A stretch of DNA of 14,448 bases from Actinomycetota bacterium (GTDB taxonomy: Bacteria; Actinomycetota; Thermoleophilia; Solirubrobacterales; Solirubrobacteraceae): assembly GCA_005888335.1 (NCBI GenBank), contig VAWY01000002.1:1-14448 (forward strand), read 5' to 3'. Under the pieces are notes generated by a model. That model did not search any database and was not told where the DNA came from. It saw nothing but the letters and a program-made list of their open reading frames with translations. Below are positions 5,548 through 12,278 of the stretch, piece after piece (positions within the stretch are counted from its first letter, which is position 1; each line of letters opens with the position of its first letter). The position numbers were made by a program, and so were the translations under genes.

Positions 5548-7284
5548 TCAATCCGGCATGACGTAGGCCCCGGCGAGCGCGCGGACCTCGGCGTAGATCG
5601 CCTCGTCGCGGGCGGCGTCGATGACCGGCTTGCGGATGGTCTCGAGGACCCACTGCTGCTGCTCGGGCGTCGAGGAGGCCTTGCCGTGCAGGTCGAGCGC
5701 GAGCGTGCTGAAGTCGCGCACGAGCCACTCGAACACCAGATCGACGACGTCCTGCGGGGTGTCGGTGAGGTGCGCCTCCTCGAGGATCAGCTGGCCGTAG
5801 GGCACGAGCGTGAAGATCTGCGCGAGCGACTGCTGGAAGTCGAGGTCGGTGCTCGTCTGCTCTGCGGTCAGCGGCGCGCGTTGCAGGAGTGCGATCAGCG
5901 CGTCGGCCTGCTCGCGAAAGCGTGCGACGTTGGGCACGCCGGCGAACGCGTCGAAGATCGGGCGCCAGTCTCCGAAGCGGATCTTGCCGAGGCCGCGAGT
6001 CGGGCCCTGCGCGAAGAGGAACGCGTCGTCGCCGGCGTCGCGGCGGGCGGGGACGTGATCGAGCGGCTCGGCGCCGAAGAGGTAGTTGGGCAGGAACTTC
6101 AGCGCCAGCGCAAGGTTGACGTGGACGGTGCCCTCGAGCTTGGGAAGGCCGCCGATGATGTTCTTGGCCGTCTCGAAGTAGGAGTCGCGCTCGAACCCCT
6201 TGGCCGAGATGACCTCGCCGAGCAGGCTGACGATGCGCTCGCCCTCCATCGTCACGCGCATCTTGTTGATCGGCGTGAAGAGCAGGTAGCGGCGGTCGTC
6301 GAGGTTCGCGCCGCGCACGTAGTCGATCGCGCGGGCTCCGTAGAGCTTCGTCGCCAACAGGCGGGCGTAGGCCTCCGAGAGGATCCGTCGGACCTGGCTG
6401 AACTCCGTGACGCGCTTGCCGTACAGGACGCGGCTCTCGGCCTGGGTGAGCGTCTCGTAGAAGCAGTGCTCGGCCATGCCGATCGCGCAGAAGCCGAGGT
6501 TGAACTTGCCGACGTTGATCGTGTTCAGCGCGGCCTCGAACGCCGCGACGCCGGTGTGCAGGACGTCCTCGGCGCGCACCGGGTAGTCCTCGAGGTCGAA
6601 CGCGCTGACGTACATCTGCGAGTGCACGACGTTCCTGATCAGCTTGTACGCGGGGTGGCGGCTGTCGGCGGCGAAGAAGACGTAGCCGTCGGCCCCCTCG
6701 ACGTCGGCGCGGCGGCCGAACACCGAGACCATTCGCGCGACGTTGCCGTTGCCGATGTAGTACTTGCCGCCGTTCGCGCGAAATCCACCTTCGCGGTCCG
6801 GGGTGAGGACCATGTCGGTCGAGTAGATGTCGGCGCCGTGCTCGCGCTCGGAGAGCCCGAAGGCAAACAGCGCGCCATCCTCCAGCAGGTGGGCGGCACG
6901 CCGGCGCGCGGCGTCGTTGTCGCTTTGCCAGATCGGGCCGAGGCCGAGGATCGTGACCTGCCAGGCGTACCAGTAGGGCAGGCCGTAGAAGCCGAGGATC
7001 TCGTTGAAGACCGCGTTGCGCGCGGTGTCCCAGCGCTTGTCGGGATCGCCGCCGCCGTCACGTGCGGGTGTCAGCAGCGTCGCGAACGCGCGCTCGCGCG
7101 CGAGAAACTCGACGAAGTCGGCGTACCACGTGTCGCCGAGCGTCTCGGTGATGAGGCGCGCCTTGCCCTTTGCCTCGAACCAGTCGATCGTGGCGCGCAG
7201 CAGCCGCTGCGTCGCGGGATCGAACTCGGAGGCGTCGTAGCTGGCCGGGTTCAGCAGGCGCGTCGTCGTCGCAGCGATCGTCAT
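5548..7284 (-). CDS. Acyl-CoA dehydrogenase family flavoprotein, long form
   Basis: The protein has 578 residues from ATG 7282-7284. GGGAGG lies 8 bases before this ATG, whereas the in-frame GTG at 7288-7290 would be only 2 bases away, so the ATG is preferred. The N-terminal helical part is about 1-130. The middle beta domain contains LFAFGLSEREHGADIYSTDM (140-158) and NGGKYYIGNG (171-180), typical of the acyl-CoA dehydrogenase fold. The C-terminal helical domain follows, and E384 in LEGTVHVNL aligns with the catalytic glutamate of YEGT in medium-chain enzymes. It should oxidise an acyl-CoA at the alpha-beta bond using FAD. It exceeds the usual ~380-400 residues by a helical extension after about 400, a layout nearer to acyl-CoA oxidases and very-long-chain enzymes. 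The substrate is unknown. A 28-bp gap separates it from the upstream L,D-transpeptidase gene on the same strand. Confidence 0.88.
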   Translation of the reverse strand: MTIAATTTRLLNPASYDASEFDPATQRLLRATIDWFEAKGKARLITETLGDTWYADFVEFLARERAFATLLTPARDGGGDPDKRWDTARNAVFNEILGFYGLPYWYAWQVTILGLGPIWQSDNDAARRRAAHLLEDGALFAFGLSEREHGADIYSTDMVLTPDREGGFRANGGKYYIGNGNVARMVSVFGRRADVEGADGYVFFAADSRHPAYKLIRNVVHSQMYVSAFDLEDYPVRAEDVLHTGVAAFEAALNTINVGKFNLGFCAIGMAEHCFYETLTQAESRVLYGKRVTEFSQVRRILSEAYARLLATKLYGARAIDYVRGANLDDRRYLLFTPINKMRVTMEGERIVSLLGEVISAKGFERDSYFETAKNIIGGLPKLEGTVHVNLALALKFLPNYLFGAEPLDHVPARRDAGDDAFLFAQGPTRGLGKIRFGDWRPIFDAFAGVPNVARFREQADALIALLQRAPLTAEQTSTDLDFQQSLAQIFTLVPYGQLILEEAHLTDTPQDVVDLVFEWLVRDFSTLALDLHGKASSTPEQQQWVLETIRKPVIDAARDEAIYAEVRALAGAYVMPD

Positions 7285-7312
7285 CCGCACAGCCTCCCAG
7301 ATGGCCGACGCG

Positions 7313-8110
7313 TCAGCTTCTGATGGTCAGCGGGACGCCGGGACCGGTGCGTCGCGCCAGCCACGTGATGGCGCGGCGGCTGAGCCGGATGCAGCCGTGC
7401 GAGACCGCGGTGCCGAGCGCTCCCGCGAGGCCGGTCGTTCCGTGGAGGGCGACCTGGCCCGGACCGCCGGCGAACTGCTGGTAGACGTTCGACCGGGCGC
7501 TGATGGCCAGGGCGAACGGGCCGCCGAGGCGAGAGAGCGGGACGGCCTCCTCGACGAAGAAGTGGCCCCGCGGCGTCGGCGTGGAGGCCCGGCCCACCAC
7601 CGCGCGGAACCGGCCTTCGACGCGGCCGCGGTGAAAGACGGTGACGCGGCGGGTGGAGAGCCGGATCGAGACGCGCCAGTCGGTGTACGTGCGCCGGGTG
7701 TGATCGGCGGAGATCCAGCCCGCATGTCCGTTGGGACGCCCGGGGAGACGGACGTGGATCCAGGAGCCGCGGCCGGCGCGCGCACGGCCCAGCACGGGCA
7801 GGACGGTCCGCACGTGCGTCAGCGGCCGCCGCGCGGCGATCGTCCCCGTCCGGCGTGCCTGGGCGTTCGGCGCCGCCCGGACGGCGTGATCGTGCGACAG
7901 CACGACGAGCGGCTGGCGCCCTGGCACGGCGCGGTGGGCAGCACGAGCGCCGGGGCGCGCGCGGCGGTCGGGGCCCGCGCCGGCGCCGGCCGTGAGCAGC
8001 CCGGCCGTGAGCATCGTGGCGGCGAGGAACCCGGCTGCTGCGTAGACGCGGTCGTCGAGGCTCAACATGACGTGGTGCCGGGGACCCCGATGGACGCCCG
8101 CGGAGGCCAT
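7313..8110 (-). CDS. L,D-transpeptidase (YkuD domain), exported
   Basis: The protein has 265 residues from the ATG at 8110. A second ATG at 8066-8068 (residue 15, MLSLDDRVYAAAG) would place the hydrophobic segment AAAGFLAATMLTAGLLTAGAG in better signal-peptide position and may be the true start; neither has a clear ribosome-binding site. Residues about 65-135 look like an SH3-like domain with polar, arginine-rich sequence. Residues about 145-265 are the YkuD catalytic domain, with the signature HGTTGLAGALGTAVSHGCIRL at about 223-243. H223, H238 and the nucleophile C240 are all present. Such enzymes form 3-3 peptidoglycan cross-links or attach proteins outside the membrane (family knowledge). 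It is probably anchored or secreted by the N-terminal segment. It diverges from the cupin gene. Confidence 0.92.
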   Translation of the reverse strand: MASAGVHRGPRHHVMLSLDDRVYAAAGFLAATMLTAGLLTAGAGAGPDRRARPGARAAHRAVPGRQPLVVLSHDHAVRAAPNAQARRTGTIAARRPLTHVRTVLPVLGRARAGRGSWIHVRLPGRPNGHAGWISADHTRRTYTDWRVSIRLSTRRVTVFHRGRVEGRFRAVVGRASTPTPRGHFFVEEAVPLSRLGGPFALAISARSNVYQQFAGGPGQVALHGTTGLAGALGTAVSHGCIRLSRRAITWLARRTGPGVPLTIRS

Positions 8111-8141
8111 GGTACGGGCCCGAACGATTCAGCCGAGCCCC

Positions 8142-8282
8142 ATGGTCGGGCTCGTCGGCGCTCGTGGGACGATGCTCGCCGCCGGCATCGGGCCCGCGCT
8201 CATCGCCCTCCTCGCACTGCTCCTGCTCTTGTCCACGCGATCCATCGAAGGGAATGCCGCACATGCACGCGTCCAAGGCTGA
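8142..8282 (+). CDS. Possible small single-span membrane protein (46 aa)
   Basis: In the gap between the divergent transpeptidase and cupin genes, an ATG at 8142 opens a 46-codon frame. It has one strongly hydrophobic segment (MLAAGIGPALIALLALLLLL, residues 11-30), then a polar tail. Third codon positions are GC-rich across the hydrophobic half but not in the tail, which overlaps the cupin start by 20 bases. No ribosome-binding site is visible. It may be a real small membrane protein or simply an open frame in GC-rich sequence. No family is recognised. Confidence 0.25.
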   Translation: MVGLVGARGTMLAAGIGPALIALLALLLLLSTRSIEGNAAHARVQG

Positions 8283-8652
8283 CCTCGGCTACGCCGCCGC
8301 CGCCATCGACGAGCTCCCGACCCTCTGGGACGGCTTCGCGAAGCTCGTCCGCGCCGGGCTCGACATCACCGCGTTCGGCGCCAACATCATGGACTTGCCG
8401 CCCGACTACTCGACCACGTCTCACGACGAGGCCGACACCGGCCAGCAGGAGCTCTATGTCGCGCTGCGCGGCTCGGGCTCCGTCGTCATCGGCGAGGAAC
8501 GCCACCCGCTCGACGCCGACCACCTCGTGCGGGTCGACGCCGGCACGGCGCGCGTGCTCTCGTCCGGTCCGGAAGGGCTCCGTGTGCTGTGCATCGGCGG
8601 CGTCCCGGGCGGCGTCTACGAGCCGCCGGACTGGAGCTCGCCCGGGGCGTAG
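8263..8652 (+). CDS. Small cupin-domain protein
   Basis: The protein has 129 residues. The ATG at 8263 is chosen because GAAGGG ends 10 bases before it; another ATG at 8254 directly abuts that sequence. Residues about 25-112 form a single cupin barrel: ITAFGANIMDLPPDYSTTSH, then ELYVALRGSGSVVIGEERHPL and HLVRVDAGTARVLSSGPEGL. The region where metal-binding cupins have HxH has only one histidine (SHDEAD) followed by QQELYV, so metal binding is doubtful. The role is unknown; such proteins can be small isomerases, sensors or binding proteins. It lies 57 bp upstream of the cyclase on the same strand, so the two may be co-transcribed. The frame is open upstream, but that part is arginine/serine-rich shadow sequence. 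Confidence 0.8.
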   Translation: MHASKADLGYAAAAIDELPTLWDGFAKLVRAGLDITAFGANIMDLPPDYSTTSHDEADTGQQELYVALRGSGSVVIGEERHPLDADHLVRVDAGTARVLSSGPEGLRVLCIGGVPGGVYEPPDWSSPGA

Positions 8653-8709
8653 GACTCGGGGCTGGTCCCCGGACGATGTTCCCCGCCCGGAGAGCGTGAT
8701 GATGTCTGC

Positions 8710-9861
8710 ATGCCTGAGCGCAACATCGGCGCCGAGCAGCGTGCCCGGGCTCGCGAGATCGCCCGCGAGATCGGCGCTGGGCCTGAGGAGGTGGACACGG
8801 TCGCCGCGCTGTTCGAGCTCGGCGTACGGCCCGCGGCGATGCGACACGCCCTCGAGCGCGGACGGCTCGCGGACGCCATCTTCGACGCCGTCCTGGACCC
8901 GGAGCGGGATGCGCGGACGGTCAGCCCGCGCGACATCGAAGCTCGCGGGGGCATGCCGGCGATCGAGGTTGCGCTGCTCATGCAGTCCGCCGGCCTCCCC
9001 GCCCCCGGTCCGGACGAGCCGACCTTCACGGAGCACGAGGCGGAGGTCTTCGTGGAGGTCGGCAGGCTGCGCGAGGTCTGGACGCCGGAGCTCTCGCTCC
9101 AGGTCGCGCGGGTCTCGGGACGGGCGCTCGCGCGCATCGCGCACACCCAGGTGCAGGCCTTCCGGCTGCACGTCGAGCCGCGCCTGCGCGCGGAGAGCCG
9201 CGACTCGGTGGCCGCGCTGACGGAGGTCCACTGGGCGTTCGAGCGCCTGCTGCCGCTCGCCGCGCCGTTCCTGGCCGCGTTGCACCGCCGCCTCTTCGAG
9301 CGCGAGCTCGCCGACCTCGCCGTCCGCGAGGCGGAGTCCCGCGCGGGCGCGACTGCGCTTCCGGGCGCGGTCGACGTGTCGATCCTGTTCTGCGACCTGA
9401 AGGACTTCACGGCCTACGCGAACCAGCAGGGCGACGATGCCGCCGTCGAGGCGATCGAGCACTTCGCCCGGATCGTGACCGCGGAGTGCCGGCCCGGCGG
9501 CCGCATCGTCAAGGGCCTCGGTGACGGCTACATGCTCGCCTTCCCGGAGCCCGGCGCGGCTGTGCGCACCGGCTGGGAGGTCATCGAGCGCCATCGGGAA
9601 AGCACCGGGCCCGGCGTGCACGCGAGCCTCCACCACGGCGTCGCCGTCGCGCGCGACGGCGACTACTTCGGAACGGTCGTGAACGTCGCCGCGCGGATCC
9701 TCGCGGCGGCGCGACGGGACCAGCTCATCGCGACGTCGACGGTCGCGAAGGCCACGGCCGCGGAGTTCTCGTGGGAGGACGCGGGCGCCAGCTACCTGCG
9801 CGGCGTGCGCGGGACCGTGGAGCTGTGCCGCCTGGCGGGCCCACGCGCCCGTGCCTGTTAG
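8710..9861 (+). CDS. Class III adenylate/guanylate cyclase with helical N-terminal regulatory region
   Basis: The protein has 383 residues. The cyclase homology domain is about 220-378. D229 (LFCDLKDFTAYA) and D272 (KGLGDGYML) are the two metal aspartates. K268 and D318 (GDYFGTVVN) occupy the purine-specifying positions and favour ATP as substrate. N325 and R329 (VNVAAR) are the transition-state residues. The catalytic set is therefore complete, and a homodimer should make cAMP. Residues 1-215 are mostly helical with no transmembrane segment. They resemble the N-terminal regulatory regions of soluble mycobacterial cyclases such as Rv1264, although that likeness rests on layout rather than strong motifs. 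The start ATG at 8710 has only a distant GGAGAG (about 8690), so translation may be weak. Its TAG lies within the promoter region of the next operon. Confidence 0.9.
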   Translation: MPERNIGAEQRARAREIAREIGAGPEEVDTVAALFELGVRPAAMRHALERGRLADAIFDAVLDPERDARTVSPRDIEARGGMPAIEVALLMQSAGLPAPGPDEPTFTEHEAEVFVEVGRLREVWTPELSLQVARVSGRALARIAHTQVQAFRLHVEPRLRAESRDSVAALTEVHWAFERLLPLAAPFLAALHRRLFERELADLAVREAESRAGATALPGAVDVSILFCDLKDFTAYANQQGDDAAVEAIEHFARIVTAECRPGGRIVKGLGDGYMLAFPEPGAAVRTGWEVIERHRESTGPGVHASLHHGVAVARDGDYFGTVVNVAARILAAARRDQLIATSTVAKATAAEFSWEDAGASYLRGVRGTVELCRLAGPRARAC

Positions 9862-9882
9862 GATTACGCAACCTTTGGTTGC
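9859..9882 (+). promoter_or_regulatory. Promoter/operator of the SRPBCC-ArsR operon
   Basis: GCAACC-TTT-GGTTGC at 9868-9882 is a perfect 6-bp inverted repeat around a 3-bp centre. TAGGAT at 9859-9864, which overlaps the cyclase stop codon, fits the TANNNT pattern of a -10 box; no good -35 is visible. If so, transcription would begin inside the dyad at about 9871, and a bound repressor would block it. The ArsR protein encoded two genes on is the obvious candidate. I found only this copy in the window. Confidence 0.7.
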
Positions 9883-9899
9883 ACATCAGGAGGCACTGC

Positions 9900-10358
9900 A
9901 TGGTCCCGGACCGCATCGAACGCGAGATCCTGATCGACGCGCCGGTGGATGTCGTTTGGGCAGTTGTGACCGAGCCCGAGCACATCAGGGGCTGGTTCAG
10001 CGATTCCGCCGACCTCGACCTGCGGCCCGGCGGCGAGGCGATCCTCGTCTGGAATGAGCACGGGACGGTCTACGGGCAGGTCGAGAACGTCGAGCCGCCG
10101 CGCTTCTTCTCGTTCCGCTGGGTCGTCAGCCACGGCGCAGAGCTCGCCGAGGGCAACTCCACGCTGGTCGAGTTCACCCTCACCGCCGAGGGCGAGGCGA
10201 CGCGACTGAAGGTGGTCGAGAGCGGGTTCGCGGAGCTCGCGGGCCCCGACGACGAGAACCAGAGGCACTTCGACGGCCACCGGCGAGGCTGGGAGCTCGA
10301 GCTCGGCGAGCTGGCCGCGTACGTCGCACGGCAGACCCGCACGTCGGCAGAGCGATGA
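9900..10358 (+). CDS. SRPBCC / AHSA1-like domain protein
   Basis: The protein has 152 residues. The ATG at 9900-9902 follows a perfect AGGAGG (9888-9893) by 6 bases; longer open-frame starts upstream fall inside the cyclase gene and are rejected. The sequence IEREILIDAPVDVVWAVVTE, then IRGWFSDSADLDLRPGGEA and the late tryptophan-rich helix GHRRGWELELGELAAYVARQ are typical of the Bet v1-like/AHSA1 fold. It is a cytoplasmic protein with a hydrophobic cavity expected to bind a ligand; the ligand is unknown. It is the first gene of a four-gene operon, and its TGA overlaps the arsR ATG (ATGA). The pairing of an AHSA1-type gene with an ArsR repressor is common in actinobacteria and suggests that the two work together as sensor and response. 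Confidence 0.9.
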   Translation: MVPDRIEREILIDAPVDVVWAVVTEPEHIRGWFSDSADLDLRPGGEAILVWNEHGTVYGQVENVEPPRFFSFRWVVSHGAELAEGNSTLVEFTLTAEGEATRLKVVESGFAELAGPDDENQRHFDGHRRGWELELGELAAYVARQTRTSAER

Positions 10359-10723
10359 CGGCGCTCGCCGGCGACGTCGACGAGCTGTGGTCGGCGGTCG
10401 CCGATCCCACCCGCCGCCGGGTGCTCGACGTCATCCTGGACCGCGGAGAGGCGACCGCCACCGTCGTAGCCGGCGAGCTGCCGGTCACGCGGCAAGCGGT
10501 GGCCAAGCACCTCACGATCCTCGGCCGGGCGGGCCTCGTCGCGGCCCGGCGGCAGGGCCGCGAGGTGCGCTACGCGGTCCGGCCGCAGCGGCTGGATGCC
10601 GCCGCACGATCGATGGCGAGCGTGGCGGCGGAATGGGACGCGCGGCTGGCGGCGATCAAGCGGATCGCCGAGGCCGAGGCCCGCGCCCGAGAAGACCGCA
10701 AGAGACAGGAGGCAAGGCGATGA
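10355..10723 (+). CDS. ArsR/SmtB-family winged-helix transcriptional regulator
   Basis: The protein has 122 residues. LWSAVADPTRRRVLDVILDR (about 11-30) is the typical ArsR opening helix. The recognition region is about 34-75: TATVVAGELPVTRQAVAKHL, then TILGRAGLVAARRQGREVRY, with the beta-wing at its end. It has no cysteine at all, so it is not a thiol metal-sensing ArsR. It may respond to an organic ligand, perhaps through the SRPBCC protein, or simply act as an autorepressor. The C-terminal tail (about 95-122) is a charged helix. It overlaps the genes on both sides by 4 bp (ATGA), so expression of the unit is coupled. Its likely site is the inverted repeat at 9868-9882. Confidence 0.92.
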   Translation: MTALAGDVDELWSAVADPTRRRVLDVILDRGEATATVVAGELPVTRQAVAKHLTILGRAGLVAARRQGREVRYAVRPQRLDAAARSMASVAAEWDARLAAIKRIAEAEARAREDRKRQEARR

Positions 10724-11493
10724 CCGAGCACACGGTCGGAACCCGAGAGGAGTGGCTGGCGGCCCGCAAGGAGCTGCTCGCGCGCGAGAAGGCGCACACC
10801 CGCCAAGGCGACGAGCTGGCGCGCCAGCGCCGCGAGCTGCCGTGGGTGCGCGTCGAGAAGGAGTACGAGTTCGATGCCGACGAGGGGAAGAAGACCCTCA
10901 CGCAGCTGTTCGACGGGCGCCGGCAGCTGCTCGTCTACCACTTCATGTTCGGCCCGGAGTACGAGGCGGGCTGCCCCAGCTGCTCGTCGATCGCCGACGG
11001 CTTCAACGGCCTCCACGTCCATCTCGCAAACCGGGCCGACGTGAGCTTCTTCGCCGTCTCGCGCGCGCCGCTCGAGAAGCTCCAGGCCTACAAGGAGCGC
11101 ATGGGGTGGACGTTCCCGTGGGCGTCCTCGTTCGGCAGCGATTTCAATTACGACTTCGCCGCGTCGTTCACGCCGCAGCAGCTCCGTGAGGGCGGCGAGT
11201 ACAACTTCGAGTCGCGGGACAGCGCGCCGCTGCTGGAGGCCGACTCCGGCCCGGCGGCCGAGACGGCGGCGAGCACCGGCACAGACATGGCGGAGTTCCT
11301 CCAGGAGCTGCCGGGAATGAGCGCGTTCGCGCTCTCCGACGGCGTCGTCTACCACACCTACTCGGCCTATGCCCGCGGGCTCGACGGCCTGTGGGGCGCC
11401 TACCAGTGGCTCGACCGGGCGCCGCTGGGACGCAAGGAGGACCCGTTCAAGATCTGGCGGCGTCACGACGAGTACGAGACGGCCCGCGCGTAA
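10720..11493 (+). CDS. DUF899 family protein, thioredoxin-like
   Basis: The protein has 257 residues. The ATG at 10720 has AGGAGG (10707-10712) at 7 bases and overlaps the arsR stop. Family marks are EEWLAARKELLAREKAHTRQ at the N-terminus, LPWVRVEKEYEFDADEG, then LVYHFMFGPEYEAGCPSCSS with C85-x2-C88, and later VYHTYSAYARGLDGLWGAYQ and WLDRAPLG. The fold of DUF899 is predicted to be thioredoxin-like. The CPSC motif lies where a redox-active CxxC would sit, so a peroxide- or disulfide-related role is plausible but not established. No signal peptide is seen, so it is cytoplasmic. The DUF2182 membrane-protein gene starts 14 bp later. Confidence 0.9.
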   Translation: MTEHTVGTREEWLAARKELLAREKAHTRQGDELARQRRELPWVRVEKEYEFDADEGKKTLTQLFDGRRQLLVYHFMFGPEYEAGCPSCSSIADGFNGLHVHLANRADVSFFAVSRAPLEKLQAYKERMGWTFPWASSFGSDFNYDFAASFTPQQLREGGEYNFESRDSAPLLEADSGPAAETAASTGTDMAEFLQELPGMSAFALSDGVVYHTYSAYARGLDGLWGAYQWLDRAPLGRKEDPFKIWRRHDEYETARA

Positions 11494-11507
11494 AGAAGGA
11501 ATCCGTG

Positions 11508-12278
11508 ATGGAGTCCGCGACGCTTCGCCCAGCGCCCCCGCTGACCGGCCTGGCCAGGGTCGCGCTGATCGGCCTCCTCCTCGCGCTCGCCGCCACAGCC
11601 TGGGTGCTGACCGGCGATCGCATGTCCGGCATGGACGACGGCCCGGGGACCGCCCTCGGCGGCTTCGGCTGGTTCGCCGTCAGCTGGCTGCTGATGATGG
11701 CCGCGATGATGCTGCCCTCGCTCGCGCCGGCGGCGCTGGCCTTCGGGCGCGCCGGCGAGCGCACCGTGGTCGCGTTCGTCGTGGGCTACCTGGGCGCGTG
11801 GACGGCCGCCGGCCTTGCCGGCTACCTCGTCTTCGAGGGAGTCCGCTCGCTCGACGTCGGATTCCTCGCCTGGGATCGGGCGGGTCGCTACGTGGCCGCC
11901 GGCGTGATCCTGGCAGCGGCCGCCTACCAGTTCACGACGGCCAAGGCTGTGTGCCTGCGCAGGTGTCGGAGCCCGCTGACGCTCGCGATCGAGGAGCGAT
12001 CCGGCGTCGGCGGCGGGTTGCGGGGCGGGATCAGGCATGGCGGGCACTGCGTCGGCTGCTGCGTCGCACTGATGGCCGCGCTGTTCGCGCTCGGGGTGAT
12101 GAGCATCACCTGGATGGTCTTGATCGCGGCGCTGATCGCCGCCGAGAGGCTGCTGCCCTGGCGCGCCGCGGCGGTGTACGGCGTGGCCGTCACGCTGGCG
12201 GTGCTCGGGATCTGGGTTGCCGTCGCGCCCGGGGACCTGCCGGGCCTCACGATCCCCGACTCGATGGGGATCATGTAG
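11508..12278 (+). CDS. DUF2182 multi-pass membrane protein with Cys/His clusters
   Basis: The protein has 256 residues. The ATG at 11508 is chosen because AAGGA ends 7 bases upstream; the frame is open further back, but only through the DUF899 gene. About six membrane spans are visible, near 15-35, 53-79, 86-110, 127-148, 182-212 and 219-240. WLLMMAAMMLPSLAPAALAF (60-79) is the DUF2182 hallmark (PF09948, annotated as predicted metal-binding). Further cysteines and histidines cluster at C149, C153, H177, H180, C181, C184 and C185 (KAVCLRRC and HGGHCVGCC), suggesting metal or redox chemistry at the membrane. Function is not known. It is the last gene of the ArsR operon, and its stop overlaps the convergent crotonase end by 8 bp. 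Confidence 0.9.
   Translation: MESATLRPAPPLTGLARVALIGLLLALAATAWVLTGDRMSGMDDGPGTALGGFGWFAVSWLLMMAAMMLPSLAPAALAFGRAGERTVVAFVVGYLGAWTAAGLAGYLVFEGVRSLDVGFLAWDRAGRYVAAGVILAAAAYQFTTAKAVCLRRCRSPLTLAIEERSGVGGGLRGGIRHGGHCVGCCVALMAALFALGVMSITWMVLIAALIAAERLLPWRAAAVYGVAVTLAVLGIWVAVAPGDLPGLTIPDSMGIM

Noticed and set aside
5530..7323. Open plus-strand frame of nearly 600 codons opposite the acyl-CoA dehydrogenase
   Set aside because: It mirrors the minus-strand gene, whose family motifs and ribosome-binding site are clear. The antisense product is repetitive, rich in valine, glutamate and arginine, and has no recognisable domain; such frames are common in high-GC DNA.
8657..8671. CGGGG-CTGGT-CCCCG hairpin between the cupin and the cyclase, considered as a terminator
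   Set aside because: The stem is only 5 bp and no T-run follows. In DNA this rich in G and C such a hairpin is expected by chance.
7301..9220. Long plus-strand frame of 639 codons across the transpeptidase, cupin and cyclase region
   Set aside because: It crosses three well-supported genes in a wrong frame or strand. The translation is arginine/serine/proline-rich with no motifs.
8200..9636. Long minus-strand frame opposite the cyclase
   Set aside because: Antisense shadow of a gene with a complete catalytic set; no domain is seen.
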